Shown: positions 23,838-34,242, numbered from the stretch's first letter. The stretch: 64,000 nucleotides of DNA from an uncultured Cryptobacterium sp. (GCA_958410215.1 CATYOF010000005.1:1-64000), one strand, 5' to 3'. Notes: generated by a model from the letters alone, not told the origin. Made by a program: numbers and translations.

Positions 23838-24110
23838 TAGATCTTCCTTTTTCGACTACTTTATTATACTACTAATTTAATGACATCAATCTTCCATTGG
23901 AATTAATCGTAGAAAGAAAAACTCACACGAAAGAGAAAAGAAAGAACAATCTAACTCAACTATTTTCTAATTGAAGTGCACAAACAACGCACATTTGTCT
24001 CATATGGAGAGTGTGTTTTCCTGTAAGAGAGTAGCAAGGCCACTGCTTGTAGGAACCTAAAGAGTTATTTGATAGTTAATGGACTAAGTTTTAAGGAACA
24101 TTACAGAAGC

Positions 24111-24144
24111 AAAAGTGCCCGCATCAGCTGAGTGAAACGGGCAC
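24111..24144 (-). terminator. Terminator of the ior/paaK operon
   Basis: GTGCCCG/CGGGCAC stem; on the minus strand it is followed by TTTTGC. Confidence 0.8.
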
Positions 24145-24191
24145 AGGATCAATCTTATGCGGATTTAAAATCTGCTGCAGCTAGCCACTAC

Positions 24192-25427
24192 TTAGTAACG
24201 ACTGTCGAAAATGCGCTGTGTTTTCTTCTCTGAACGAGGAAGTTCTCCCAACGGTACACCTTTCGCATCAGGAGTGCAGCCGATCTTCGCCTTAAAGATA
24301 AGCTCCAATTCCGATTCGCAATGCTTGAGCGCATCGCCCGTAAGCTCTGTTTCGAACAGAACCGTAAGCACATCGCGCCCCATAATATGTTCGATCATTA
24401 CCTGGTATTCCGATGAGGTACCAGAAGTTGCCGCAATAACCTCTTCCACCTGAGCAGGGAACATATTTACGCCCTTAACCTTAAACATGTCGTCCGTGCG
24501 TCCCACCAAGGTATCAATACGAGGATGCTTCATGCCACACGCACAATCGCCCGGAATAATACGGGTAAGGTCATGAGTACGATAGCGAACCAGCGGAGCG
24601 CCTTCTTTACGAAGCGTGGTAAGAACCAATTCGCCTATTTCGCCATCGGGCAGTTGTTCACCTGTTTTGGGATCGACAATTTCTGCATATACATAGTCGC
24701 TCCACAGGTGCATGCCATTGTGCTCATGGCAAGAGATACCAATACCGGGGCCATATACTTCCGTAAGCCCGTAAATGTCAAAAATTTCAATGCCCAGTTC
24801 GTTTTCAATGCGATGACGCATTTTTTCGCCCCAGCGCTCAGAGCCGATAACACCCTTACGCAAGGAAAGCTTATCGCGAATACCTCGGCATCCAATTTCC
24901 TCGGCTAGCAACAATGCATACGAACTGGTGGCGCACAGAACAGTCGATTGTAAATCTTCCATCATGCGCAATTGCTTTTCGGTGTTACCAGGACCCAGCG
25001 GAATAGCCATTGCACCAAGGCGCTCTGCACCAAGCTGAAAACCAATACCCGCCGTCCATAAACCATAACCTGGTGTAATGTGGATGCGATCCTTATTCGT
25101 AATACCTGCAACCTCATAACAGCGAGCAAACTGAATAGCCCAATCGGTTACATCCTTTTGGGTATAGGGAATAACCACCGGAATGCCCGTGGTCCCTGAT
25201 GACGAATGCACGCGAACAATTTTTTCTTCGGGCACGGCGGCTAAACCAAGGGGATACACATCACGCAAATCGGCCTTTTCCGAAAAAGGGAGCTTCTCAA
25301 AATCTTCCTGCGTCTGCACATCCGATAAATCAATGCCTTCAAACTTTTTTGCATAGAAAGGCGACCTATCCTTTAAGGTTTTGAACTCTTCTTTAATGAG
25401 GTCAAACTGTTCTTTGGTGAGTTCCAT
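24192..25427 (-). CDS. paaK: Phenylacetate-CoA ligase (AMP-forming)
   Basis: 411 residues, adenylate-forming enzyme. P-loop-like VRVHSSSGTTGIPVVIPYT at about 71-89, the YGLTEVYGPGIGISC core motif, and the hinge RTDDMFKVKGVNMFP. It activates phenylacetate or related arylacetates to CoA esters. In anaerobes without a paa degradation cluster, a PaaK next to iorAB is associated with interconversion of arylpyruvates, aryl-acetyl-CoA and arylacetates, where it may work in the ATP-forming direction. Same strand as iorBA with a 35-bp gap, so probably one operon. Confidence 0.93.
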   Translation of the reverse strand: MELTKEQFDLIKEEFKTLKDRSPFYAKKFEGIDLSDVQTQEDFEKLPFSEKADLRDVYPLGLAAVPEEKIVRVHSSSGTTGIPVVIPYTQKDVTDWAIQFARCYEVAGITNKDRIHITPGYGLWTAGIGFQLGAERLGAMAIPLGPGNTEKQLRMMEDLQSTVLCATSSYALLLAEEIGCRGIRDKLSLRKGVIGSERWGEKMRHRIENELGIEIFDIYGLTEVYGPGIGISCHEHNGMHLWSDYVYAEIVDPKTGEQLPDGEIGELVLTTLRKEGAPLVRYRTHDLTRIIPGDCACGMKHPRIDTLVGRTDDMFKVKGVNMFPAQVEEVIAATSGTSSEYQVMIEHIMGRDVLTVLFETELTGDALKHCESELELIFKAKIGCTPDAKGVPLGELPRSEKKTQRIFDSRY

Positions 25428-25462
25428 GTACGAGCCTTTCTTTTCTTTAGTTTAGTAAAGTA

Positions 25463-26077
25463 TTATGCACTTTGTTCTGCTAAATCAATAGCACGCAGAT
25501 TAAGCGGCACGAAACGTTCTTTAACGCACTGCGGAATAATAGTACGCATATCTTCTAAGGTAATTTTCTCACACAACGCGTTTTGATAGCTTGGGTTGTT
25601 TACTGCCGAAAGCGCACGTGCAAGCATGATGATATTCAGCGCTTTGCGCGAGCCCAATTCCGCGCATAATGCTTCGTCATCCACCACGACTACCTGCGCA
25701 TCGCTTTTTTGTAATTGCGCAATCATGTCGGCAGGATGATAAAGATCAGCTTTAAAGCTTGAAACCACCGGCGCTACTCCCGAAGCAGCAGTGACTAGCA
25801 AACCATGTGGCTTCAGCAAGGGAAGAGCACGCAGCCCCTCTCCTGGTTCAAGTGCAATAATAAGATCATCCGAGCCTTGCGCAGGCAGCGGCGAAAATAC
25901 CTCTTCCCCGCAATCCCCCATGCGAACATGACTCATAACATTGCCGCCACGCTGAGCCATACCGGTTGTTTCAGCGGTTCGAACCTGCCAGCCTTTTGAG
26001 CGAGCGGTTTCAGCCAAAATCTTTGCAGCCAGCACACTTCCCTGACCGCCAATTCCTGCAAGAGAGATATTAATCAT
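25463..26077 (-). CDS. iorB: Indolepyruvate ferredoxin oxidoreductase, beta subunit
   Basis: 204 residues from ATG 26077 (AAAGGAGG upstream). MINISLAGIGGQGSVLAAKIL is the gamma/beta-type domain of 2-oxoacid:ferredoxin oxidoreductases; ETTGMAQRGGNVMSHVR follows. It partners IorA. The start overlaps the iorA stop by 8 bp, so translation is coupled and 1:1. Confidence 0.94.
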   Translation of the reverse strand: MINISLAGIGGQGSVLAAKILAETARSKGWQVRTAETTGMAQRGGNVMSHVRMGDCGEEVFSPLPAQGSDDLIIALEPGEGLRALPLLKPHGLLVTAASGVAPVVSSFKADLYHPADMIAQLQKSDAQVVVVDDEALCAELGSRKALNIIMLARALSAVNNPSYQNALCEKITLEDMRTIIPQCVKERFVPLNLRAIDLAEQSA

Positions 26078-28100
26078 GGCAAGCCTCCTTTGCAGAAGCG
26101 GTATTTCCGGAGTTTGAACCAAGTACGCCGTCGGGATCCGAATTGAACTTGTCTTTAGGATTCGAACTTTGCGCCCCTTCAGGATTCGTGTCTAGCGCGC
26201 CCTCGTTTAATTCACGGCACACAAGCGCATCATCATTGCATACATAGGTACACAGTCCGCATCCGTTACAGAGCGAAGCATCCACCACGGGATAGCGATT
26301 TTCTGCATCCCAAGACAAAGCAGGGCATCCTAATTTCAAAACACAACGCCCGCAACTGGTGCAAGCATCCAAATTAACTTCTACAGGGCAAGCCGGCTTG
26401 ATAAGCTTGATACAAGGTGATTCGTAAATAATGGCAGACGGACCATCATATTCAATGGCCTCTTTTGCGGCCTTGATGGCATCGTCTAAATGAAGGGGAT
26501 TCGCACGCGTGATTACTTTTACACCTAAAGCGCGCAAAACACCTTCAATTGAAATAGGTTCGCTTTTAGGACCCATAAGGGTAACGCCCGTGCCAGGATG
26601 GGGCTGCGATCCTGTCATCGCCGTGGTGGCGTTGTCTAGCACCACGATGGTAATATCATGCTGGTTATACACCGCATTAGCCACACCCGTCATGCCGCTT
26701 GCGAAAAAGGTGGAATCGCCAATAAACGCAAGTGCTTTCTTATCCGGTTCCACAATGCTGAAACCTTGCGCAATAGTAATATCCGCGCCCATGCAAAGAC
26801 AGGTATCAACCGCATCAAGCGGCTTAGCATTTCCTAAGGTGTAACAACCAATGTCGCCACAGAAAATACCCTCGCTCGAACGACGAAATGCCGCTTTGGT
26901 TGCGTAAAACGATCCACGATGAGGGCACCCAGGGCAAAGCAGTGGCGGACGCGCAGGAGGCTGGATATTTGAATTTTGTTCCCGAACTTCCTCCGAGCAG
27001 AGCTTTAGTCCGAAATACGCCCTCAGCTGCGCAGCAATGTCATCGATCGTGTTTTCGCCGCGCGTAGTGGTGTGCCCCGTAAGCTTGCCTTTCACTTCAT
27101 AAGAAGCATGTATACGCCCCGCCAGTTTGAGCATTTCATCTTCAAGAACATGATCGAGCTCTTCAAAAACGATTACCTCATCAAGCCCTTCGACAAAGGT
27201 GGTCATGAGCTTCGCGGGGAACGGATAGGGCGTACCTACCTGAACAATACGATACGCAGGAATGCTGGTTATTTTTGAGCCATTGTGGTCCACAAGTTCG
27301 CCTTGTTTAGCTTGGTTTTCCAGCACGCGCAAAGCTTCTCGCGTGTAAGCATAGGAAATACCACCCGCAACAATGCCAAAACGCGGATTATCGCCAGCCT
27401 CCATCACAGGATTAAAGCGCGCAAACGAATCGTTGGCATAGTCGTCCGCAATGCGAACAAGACGTTCGTTTATTTCGCCATGCGCTTCGAAAGCGCGCTT
27501 GGGGAAAATTACCCAGCGAGGGTCCTTCTTGAATCCTTCGGGTTGTTTTGCCGTGGTACGCTCTGCCACTTCTACAAACGTTGAAGCGTGACAGATACGT
27601 GTCGTAGGTCGCATGATAACTGGCGTGCCATAGCGCTCGGAAAGTTCGTAGGCCGCTTCCATCATTTCGCAACCTTGCTCGGGCGTTGCCGGATCAAAAA
27701 CAGGTACCTTTGCAAAAGCGGCGAATCGGCGCGTGTCCTGTTCGGTTTGAGAAGAAATAGGACCGGGATCATCAGCCACGTACAGAACCATGCCGCCCTT
27801 GACGCCCACATAGTTAAGAGACATCAAAGCATCGCTTGCCACGTTTAAGCCAACTTGCTTACAGGTAAAAAGCGTACGGGCACCTGCATAGGCAGCACCC
27901 GCCAAAAGTTCTAGCGCCGCCTTTTCATTGGTTGACCATTCCACGTGAACCCCTTCGGCTTTGCCCTTCGCATGCTCAGCCGCAATGGTTTCAATAACTT
28001 CCGAAGAAGGGGTTCCGGGATATCCTGCGCACACCCGCACGCCCGCTTCAAGCGCTGCGTGAGCGAATGCCTGGTTACCCGTTAAAAATTCTTTTGCCAT
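26070..28100 (-). CDS. iorA: Indolepyruvate ferredoxin oxidoreductase, alpha subunit
   Basis: 676 residues. It oxidatively decarboxylates arylpyruvates to aryl-acetyl-CoA and reduces ferredoxin. N-terminal domain GNQAFAHAALEAGVRVCAGYPGTPSSEVIE; TPP-binding region GDIGCYTLGNAKPL and GDSTFFASGMTGVANAVYN (about 415-475); C-terminal ferredoxin domain with CTSCGRCVLKLGCP and CNGCGLCTYVC, two [4Fe-4S] sites. After the ferredoxin a 40-residue Asn/Asp/Ser-rich repetitive tail (NPEG..NPKD..DPDG..) is added, unusual for the family. Confidence 0.95.
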   Translation of the reverse strand: MAKEFLTGNQAFAHAALEAGVRVCAGYPGTPSSEVIETIAAEHAKGKAEGVHVEWSTNEKAALELLAGAAYAGARTLFTCKQVGLNVASDALMSLNYVGVKGGMVLYVADDPGPISSQTEQDTRRFAAFAKVPVFDPATPEQGCEMMEAAYELSERYGTPVIMRPTTRICHASTFVEVAERTTAKQPEGFKKDPRWVIFPKRAFEAHGEINERLVRIADDYANDSFARFNPVMEAGDNPRFGIVAGGISYAYTREALRVLENQAKQGELVDHNGSKITSIPAYRIVQVGTPYPFPAKLMTTFVEGLDEVIVFEELDHVLEDEMLKLAGRIHASYEVKGKLTGHTTTRGENTIDDIAAQLRAYFGLKLCSEEVREQNSNIQPPARPPLLCPGCPHRGSFYATKAAFRRSSEGIFCGDIGCYTLGNAKPLDAVDTCLCMGADITIAQGFSIVEPDKKALAFIGDSTFFASGMTGVANAVYNQHDITIVVLDNATTAMTGSQPHPGTGVTLMGPKSEPISIEGVLRALGVKVITRANPLHLDDAIKAAKEAIEYDGPSAIIYESPCIKLIKPACPVEVNLDACTSCGRCVLKLGCPALSWDAENRYPVVDASLCNGCGLCTYVCNDDALVCRELNEGALDTNPEGAQSSNPKDKFNSDPDGVLGSNSGNTASAKEACHD

Positions 28101-28214
28101 ACCCGTATGCCTTTATAGTTGAACTGTAGTTTCTTTGCTCTATGTCTGCGAGTTATATCCGAAGTTGAAGCCTTGGCTGTTTGAATGTGCCATGTTCGGA
28201 TTGAAGCCCTAATT

Positions 28215-28682
28215 TTATGCCTGAGCCATATCTGCTTTCAGTTTTTCAATTTTTGCACGAGCTTCTTCGTCGCCCGTACCTAAAATTTGAACTGCCAGAA
28301 TTGCGGCATTCTTTGCACCATTAATGGCAACCGTTGCTACCGGCACACCGCTGGGCATTTGCACCATAGAAAGCAGGGAATCAAGTCCACCCAAATCGCT
28401 TGTCTTCATGGGAACCGCAATTACAGGAAGGGGCGTATAGGCCGCAACTACGCCGCCTAAGTGAGCCGCCTTACCAGCAGCCGCAATAATTACACGAATG
28501 CCACGCTCTACCGCACTTGATGCCCACTCATGAACCACCGCGGGCTTACGATGAGCGCTGGCGATTTTTACTTCGTAGGGAATTCCCAGTTCATCAAGTT
28601 GCTTCGTGCATGCTTCCATGGTTGGCATGTCAGATTCGGAACCCATAATTATGCCAACAACGGGCGTTGTATCAGTAGTCAT
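28215..28682 (-). CDS. purE: N5-carboxyaminoimidazole ribonucleotide mutase
   Basis: 155 residues, class I PurE of purine synthesis. GIIMGSESDMPTMEACTKQL at the N-terminus, then the SAHRKP motif with the catalytic His, and AAAGKAAHLGGVVAAYTPLPVIAVP. Complete. No purK or other pur gene is nearby. Confidence 0.95.
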   Translation of the reverse strand: MTTDTTPVVGIIMGSESDMPTMEACTKQLDELGIPYEVKIASAHRKPAVVHEWASSAVERGIRVIIAAAGKAAHLGGVVAAYTPLPVIAVPMKTSDLGGLDSLLSMVQMPSGVPVATVAINGAKNAAILAVQILGTGDEEARAKIEKLKADMAQA

Positions 28683-28809
28683 AGTTGCTTCCTTACTGTT
28701 GTGTTCGTTTAAATGTTCTCGTCATTGTATCACTGAGCATAATTTGGCACTGAAAGCACACTTTGTGGTAGCTAATGCCCTTTTGCGTCGCTTCCTTACC
28801 GTGAAGCCT

Positions 28810-29694
28810 TCAGATCGTTAAGCTCTTAATTGCGGTATACAACTCATCCATGGTATCCACCAAAAGTGTTGGGCTTTCCGCCGCCAAAACATCCTTGCCA
28901 AAAAAGCCGCCCCACGTTACCCCAATACAAGGAAGCGCTGCTGCATGAGCTGCTTGAATATCGAAGGGGCTATCGCCAATATAGATACAACGTTCAAGCG
29001 CTACTCCCAAGTCTTTTGCCGCCTGAATAAGCGGATCCGGATCGGGTTTATGCCCTGTGCTGCTTTCCATACCATTTACCCGTGCGAATAGCTGATACAT
29101 TCCAAAGGCTTTAAGGCTGGTAGTAGCAAGCGATTCGCGTTTTGAAGTAACCACCGCAACGGTATAACCTTCTTCATTAAGCGTTTTCACCAGCTCTTCA
29201 ATGCCCGCAAAAGGTTCGGTCTTTTGATTGAGATCTTTTTCGTTACGTGCACGATAGGTTACCAACAATTCCTGTGCAGTTTCCTCATCGGGAGCCAACG
29301 TACGCATTTGCGTGACCAAGGGCTGCCCGACTTCCGCCACCAGTACTTCATCAGGAATGGTTTTATGAAGCACCGTTTGTGTGACATAACGCATGCTATC
29401 CAAAATAGCATCGTGAGTATCTAGCACCGTTCCATCCAGATCAAACAGAACTACATCGCGAACCGGGAAACCGCAGTTATCTTCCGAAACTAGGTTATTT
29501 CCTGAAACAGACTTTACACCTTTTACCGGTTCATTTGCCTTTGTCTGCCCACTCGCTTTTATCTGTTCATCGGTTTCAGCTAGCGTGCTCTCTGTTAGCT
29601 TGCATTCTACTGACGCGCTTTCTGCCAACTTGCATTCTGCTAACCCACTCTCTTCTGCCGCTTGTTCTTCTTTTACTGGCTCGCTCTTCTTCAT
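28810..29694 (-). CDS. HAD-family phosphatase, phosphoglycolate-phosphatase-like
   Basis: 294 residues. HAD motifs: VVLFDLDGTVLDTHDAI (motif I), VVTSKRE (II), KPDPDPL (III) and YIGDSPFDIQAAHAA (IV), with an alpha-helical cap between. Some 75 residues in front of the domain are low-complexity and repetitive (LAECKLAES, VECKLTES, TLAET), which looks like a local repeat expansion; no later start with a better ribosome site is clear. Substrate unknown; phosphoglycolate or pyrophosphate are typical for this branch. Confidence 0.82.
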   Translation of the reverse strand: MKKSEPVKEEQAAEESGLAECKLAESASVECKLTESTLAETDEQIKASGQTKANEPVKGVKSVSGNNLVSEDNCGFPVRDVVLFDLDGTVLDTHDAILDSMRYVTQTVLHKTIPDEVLVAEVGQPLVTQMRTLAPDEETAQELLVTYRARNEKDLNQKTEPFAGIEELVKTLNEEGYTVAVVTSKRESLATTSLKAFGMYQLFARVNGMESSTGHKPDPDPLIQAAKDLGVALERCIYIGDSPFDIQAAHAAALPCIGVTWGGFFGKDVLAAESPTLLVDTMDELYTAIKSLTI

Positions 29695-29772
29695 TACTTT
29701 TCCTTACTAAAACGAAAAACGGCAGCGAAAGAATCGCCACCGTTTATTACACCAACTAAGGGATTTTGTTTT

Positions 29773-30489
29773 CTACAACCCAAGCGCTTTCTTTAACGAA
29801 GAAACGCGACGGCGGGAAACAGGAATTTTTTCTTCCACCCCGTCAAGCGTAAGCAAGAGTGTTCCGCCCGACTGAGGTTCAACTTCTTTGACCAGCGCAA
29901 GGTTAACCAAATAACCACGATGAACACGGAAGAATCCATGACCATCAAGCGTTTTCTCCAAGTGAGCTAAGCTTACCGTAGAGAAGAAACGGTCGGTTCC
30001 CGTTTGCAGGTAGGCATAGTCATCACGCGCCATAACATAGCGGATGTCATCAATATTGATGAGAATTTTCTTGCCGCCCTTTTCAACAGGAATGCGTTCG
30101 GCTTTTTGTGCCTTTGCATGCAAAACTACATGTTCGCGAACACGGGCCAACGCCTGAGCCAAACGTTCAGTTTCAACTGGTTTTACCAAATAATCAATAG
30201 CATTAACCTTGAAAGCATCAAGCGCAAATTCGCTATACGCCGTAACAAATACCACTGCAGGAGGATACTTCAAATGCTGGAGTGCTTCTGCCAACTGAAT
30301 ACCCGTAGCTTCAGGCATGTTGATATCAAGAAACATCACATCACAAGGATATTCCTTCAGTTTTTCAATTGCCTCACGGACACTGGCAGCTTCTGCTACT
30401 ACTTCAGTTTGATTAAGTTCGCCCAGCAAAAAACGCAGTTCGGAACGCGCAGGTGCTTCGTCGTCAACAATGATCGCCTTCAGCAACAT
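29773..30489 (-). CDS. LytTR-family response regulator
   Basis: 238 residues. Receiver domain with acidic DDE near the start, phosphoacceptor Asp in VMFLDINMPEATG (about 54), and Lys in IDYLVKPVE; LytTR DNA-binding domain from about 130 (RYVMARDDYAYLQT, FFRVHRGYLVNLALV). Partner of the histidine kinase upstream at 30656. The 166-bp gap between them (30490-30655) has no gene and may hold a promoter or processing site. Confidence 0.93.
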   Translation of the reverse strand: MLLKAIIVDDEAPARSELRFLLGELNQTEVVAEAASVREAIEKLKEYPCDVMFLDINMPEATGIQLAEALQHLKYPPAVVFVTAYSEFALDAFKVNAIDYLVKPVETERLAQALARVREHVVLHAKAQKAERIPVEKGGKKILINIDDIRYVMARDDYAYLQTGTDRFFSTVSLAHLEKTLDGHGFFRVHRGYLVNLALVKEVEPQSGGTLLLTLDGVEEKIPVSRRRVSSLKKALGL

Positions 30490-30655
30490 AGCCTCCTCGT
30501 CTCATAATTAGGAATCAGACGTTATTATAGACTACTTCTTATACCTACGACCATTTTTGTTAAAGCCAAATATGATTGTTGCTCGCTATCATTTAAGAAA
30601 AGTCGCTTTAAAACTCTTCAAGAGCAGCTTTTAGAATGACCCGATATGCAGAAAC

Positions 30656-31942
30656 TTATACATGTGCGCAATCGTAGAGATACAGCGTAACGCTGGTGCC
30701 TACCCCTAATTCACTTTCAATTTTCATGTATGCTTCTTCGCCATAGTATCCACGCAAACGGTCGTTGACGTTTTTCACGGCAATACCCAATCCGGTTTGC
30801 GATTTAGGATTCATGATGGTGCGAACCGCTTCTTCACTCATGCCAATACCATCATCGGATACATGAAGGTACACATCATCACCATCCATTTCGCCCGTGA
30901 TGCGAATGGTAAGTTTGCCTTCAGCAGGCATAGCATGCTTTACCGAATTTTCCACCAAAGGCTGCACCATAAAAGCAGGAACCGACATTGCGCGGATATC
31001 TTCATCCACATCAACCTCTACCGCTAAGCGGTCTTCCCCAAAACGCGCCTGCTCTAACGACAGATAGCGCACAGTCTGTTCAATTTCGCGGGACAGAGGA
31101 ATAAGGTCGGAGCTGTTTTCCAGCGTCTGACGATAAAATACCGCGAATTCACGCAACATAATGCGCGCCTTATCGGGATCGGTACGTACCAAAGATGCCA
31201 TGGTGTTAATGATATTAAACAGAAAATGAGGGTTGATTTGGCTTTGTAAGGCCTTCAATTCCATGCTGGTGGCAAGCTTCTTTTGTTCTTCCAACTCCAT
31301 CGCGGCAATCTGCGTAGACAAAAGCTGACCAAAACCTTCTGCGATAGAAATCTGTGTTTCGGTAATACGGGAAGGTTTAGGGTAGTAAAACTTTAAAGTT
31401 CCCTGAATGGTTTTACCCACCTTAAGAGGAACAATAATACCCGCCTGAATATTGCGAATATGAACAGGAAAACCTGCTTCAGCCTGCGTTTTAAAAACGC
31501 GTGTTTTCCCATCCTGAATGGTGCGCTTGGTGCCTTCGGTATGAATATTACCTCCTGCGCGACCAAGTTCTTCAGCCCCTGCACCGTGATACCCAAGCAC
31601 TACTTCCCTGTCGGTAATGGCAACCGCCGAAGCCGAAATTGCAGGCAGTAAAACTTCGCACACGCGCTGGGCACTTTCTTCATTAAAGCCGCCCTGCATA
31701 GCCGCTAGCGTATCACTTGCAAGGTGTAACACAGAATCGGACTGACTTGCACGAATACGGTCGGGATCCAGCATAAGCGCAATGGTAATAAGCAAAAAAA
31801 TAGTAAACAGCGCACCCGACACCACCAAAACGGTGTAGTTGTTCGCGCCACTAAACATTGCCCAGCCCAAAACGCAACCGCAAATTAGCGCGAGACATAA
31901 AAACAGAATCTCTAAAAAGATATATAAATTATGACGAAACAT
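30656..31942 (-). CDS. LytS-type sensor histidine kinase
   Basis: 428 residues. Two N-terminal membrane helices (about 6-28 and 33-55), a GAF-like domain (about 80-210), the His_kinase box ALQSQINPHFLFNIINTMAS, and a HATPase with QPLVENSVKHA, SDDGIGMSEE and GLGIAVKNVNDRL. It lacks the 5TM-LytS sensor part. It starts 15 bp after the TauE gene and likely signals to the LytTR regulator. The signal is unknown; cell-wall or pyruvate-like signals are typical for related pairs. Confidence 0.92.
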   Translation of the reverse strand: MFRHNLYIFLEILFLCLALICGCVLGWAMFSGANNYTVLVVSGALFTIFLLITIALMLDPDRIRASQSDSVLHLASDTLAAMQGGFNEESAQRVCEVLLPAISASAVAITDREVVLGYHGAGAEELGRAGGNIHTEGTKRTIQDGKTRVFKTQAEAGFPVHIRNIQAGIIVPLKVGKTIQGTLKFYYPKPSRITETQISIAEGFGQLLSTQIAAMELEEQKKLATSMELKALQSQINPHFLFNIINTMASLVRTDPDKARIMLREFAVFYRQTLENSSDLIPLSREIEQTVRYLSLEQARFGEDRLAVEVDVDEDIRAMSVPAFMVQPLVENSVKHAMPAEGKLTIRITGEMDGDDVYLHVSDDGIGMSEEAVRTIMNPKSQTGLGIAVKNVNDRLRGYYGEEAYMKIESELGVGTSVTLYLYDCAHV

Positions 31943-31956
31943 AGTGGTTTCCTTCT

Positions 31957-32892
31957 TTACATAAACAGTGGTAACAGTTCATTGAACAGCAAAACCACTG
32001 CAGAAAGCAAGAGAAATGCACCAAAAACAAAGCGTAGTTTACGTTCTGGTACTTTTCTAATTAAACTTGCCCCAATCACAGCACCAGGAATGCTTCCTAC
32101 CGCCATAGCAATACCCGCAACATAATCAATATGTCCTAGGAGACCCTGCTCTATTACACCTGGAATAGCAAGTATGGTAACCGCAATAAGAGAAGTTCCT
32201 GAAGCTTGGCGCATCATAATACCCAGTACCGATATGAAAAGCGGCACCATAATAAAGCCGCCACCTACACCCACATAGCCCGAAGCTAATCCTGCAATGA
32301 GACCAATAACCACACATAGCGCCACTTTTTTAGCCGTAAGCTTAAAGGGATCTACTTTTGGTTTTGCCGAAGCGTCTGCTACAGAAACGGATTCTTTCGC
32401 CGCCGCAGAAGCACCTGACGCAGCAGCTGCTTGCTCCTTATCTGCTTCCGCCTGTGCCGCTTTTTCAGCTTCCTTTTCCAAGTCCTTACCAGTAACTGCC
32501 GATTCCCCTTGAGGTGCAATCTTTGGCATACGAATTGCTTTGCGAAACATAGAGTAAGACGAATACCCAATGATTGCAGCAGCGGCAAGCATAATAGCCC
32601 ATGAAGGAGAAATGGAAGCAAGATACACTCCCACCGGACTGGTACACGCACCACCTAGCCCACATAAAATGCCAATTTTAGGAATGCATGTTTTGTTTTT
32701 AAGATGCGTGATAAGACCCGCCAAAGAAGTGGGAATAATAGTAAAAAGAGACGTTGCCGTTGAAGAAATAGCACTCATGCCAAATCCTAAACGGAAGATT
32801 GGGACCATAAGAGTGCCGCCGCCAATACCTAACAGCCCCGAAAAGATGCCAATAACCAAACCTATGATTGCGGCTATGATAAATGTTTCCAT
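31957..32892 (-). CDS. TauE/SafE-family membrane exporter
   Basis: 311 residues, two homologous halves of about four helices: GLVIGIFSGLLGIGGGTLMVP and GLIAGLASGYVGVGGGFIMVP carry the family's glycine motif. Between the halves is a 65-residue charged Ala/Glu/Lys-rich cytoplasmic loop, longer than usual. The family moves sulfite, sulfoacetate or other organic acids. It sits in an operon with a glycosyltransferase and the two-component system; the substrate is unknown. Confidence 0.88.
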   Translation of the reverse strand: METFIIAAIIGLVIGIFSGLLGIGGGTLMVPIFRLGFGMSAISSTATSLFTIIPTSLAGLITHLKNKTCIPKIGILCGLGGACTSPVGVYLASISPSWAIMLAAAAIIGYSSYSMFRKAIRMPKIAPQGESAVTGKDLEKEAEKAAQAEADKEQAAAASGASAAAKESVSVADASAKPKVDPFKLTAKKVALCVVIGLIAGLASGYVGVGGGFIMVPLFISVLGIMMRQASGTSLIAVTILAIPGVIEQGLLGHIDYVAGIAMAVGSIPGAVIGASLIRKVPERKLRFVFGAFLLLSAVVLLFNELLPLFM

Positions 32893-32907
32893 GTACTGTG
32901 TGCCACG

Positions 32908-34242
32908 CTATTCTTCGTCACTTAAATTCAGATGAATTTCGCTTGTCATACCAGGATCGAAATTTGTTTTTGCAACCTCTGCCTCAAATTCTTCCGCCTG
33001 ATTTACCTCAGTTGAAGCTGCTGCAGCGACCACAATATCTTCGCCCGCCTGGCGCGCCATTGCCGCATGAACCAAAGCCTGACGAAGACCCGCATCACTT
33101 TCCATGCGCACCATGATATCGCCCCAAGTGTATTGGAACTCAAAATATTTCATACAATTAACTTGTGCGTAGTCAGTGGCTTCTCGGGTTGCTGCACGCG
33201 CACCTTCTCGGTACGCTTTTTTATCAGGACGCACCAGAGAACGCAAGAACGCCGTACGCTTAATGCGTTTCGTAATGCCTGGCTCCAGGAATGGTCCTGG
33301 ATACGGCATAAGCGAGGAAGGCTTAATTTGCAGCAAGTCAATTTGAGCACGGCTGAATTCGATTTTGTAATATTCATAAATCCAGCGGAAAATATCGCGA
33401 TAGAAGCGATGTCCCTCGTTGCGATCTTTCGGCGGCAAATGCGTGAGCGACCATTGATTGTCAAACCAAATGTCCGATCCATACATGCGCAAACTCAGCA
33501 GATAATCCATGTCTTCGCCACGCATAATCCAAGGATCAAAACTTAAACGACGATACGTTTCGCGATGAAGCGCCAAGCAACCACCACACACATGGTTCGA
33601 ACGCGAAAGACGCGGACCCGCCATAGCCTTTGTTATCCAGTTATTAAAGGCACGACCCTGTTGCCAAAAATGGTTGTACCAGCGGTTTTGACTCTTGGAA
33701 TAATACGTGCCTTCATCGTTGAAGTAGAAGCCCGACTTTGCCAGAATAGGAATTCCTTTTTTAGTAAGTTTTCCAAGGCCATACATAGCCTTTTCAAGGA
33801 ACTCTTCGTCGTCAATAACTTCATCGTCATCAAGAAAAACTACGGCATCAAAACCAAGAACCTGAGCAACCACTAACCCCAGATTCCTGATAGCCGAATA
33901 ACCCGTCAGACCAATACAATCCCTTTGGTCGCCATACCCCAGCTGCTCAAAACGCTGCTGAATAATGCTTTCTTCTTCCTGGGCAATAATAAGGGTGTGC
34001 ATCTGTGGAAACTTATCGGTGATAGCCTTTACTTTTGCCGCCGCTTCCTTTTCCACACCACCTTCAACTGCAACCAGAATGATTACCTGACCAAGCCCTT
34101 TTACCTTCTGAAGCGAAGCCAAGCAACGCTCAAGGGTGCCCTTTGAATTTAAGGGAGTTGGATGATCATACAGACTCGAAGGTGTTCCACGCCTTTTCAT
34201 GGGTGAGGTATAAAAAGCAGGAATGATAACTGCTGGATTCAT
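32908..34242 (-). CDS. Family 2 glycosyltransferase-like protein
   Basis: 444 residues. AVIIPAFYTSP at the start, a nucleotide-binding region with DAVVFLDDDEVIDDEEF (DxD motif, about 139-155), and MRGEDMDYLLSLRMYGS (ED acceptor motif) identify a GT-A fold transferase. No membrane segment. The C-terminal 100 residues are helical and not family-specific. First gene of the minus-strand group GT-TauE-LytS. Donor and acceptor unknown. Confidence 0.78.
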   Translation of the reverse strand: MNPAVIIPAFYTSPMKRRGTPSSLYDHPTPLNSKGTLERCLASLQKVKGLGQVIILVAVEGGVEKEAAAKVKAITDKFPQMHTLIIAQEEESIIQQRFEQLGYGDQRDCIGLTGYSAIRNLGLVVAQVLGFDAVVFLDDDEVIDDEEFLEKAMYGLGKLTKKGIPILAKSGFYFNDEGTYYSKSQNRWYNHFWQQGRAFNNWITKAMAGPRLSRSNHVCGGCLALHRETYRRLSFDPWIMRGEDMDYLLSLRMYGSDIWFDNQWSLTHLPPKDRNEGHRFYRDIFRWIYEYYKIEFSRAQIDLLQIKPSSLMPYPGPFLEPGITKRIKRTAFLRSLVRPDKKAYREGARAATREATDYAQVNCMKYFEFQYTWGDIMVRMESDAGLRQALVHAAMARQAGEDIVVAAAASTEVNQAEEFEAEVAKTNFDPGMTSEIHLNLSDEE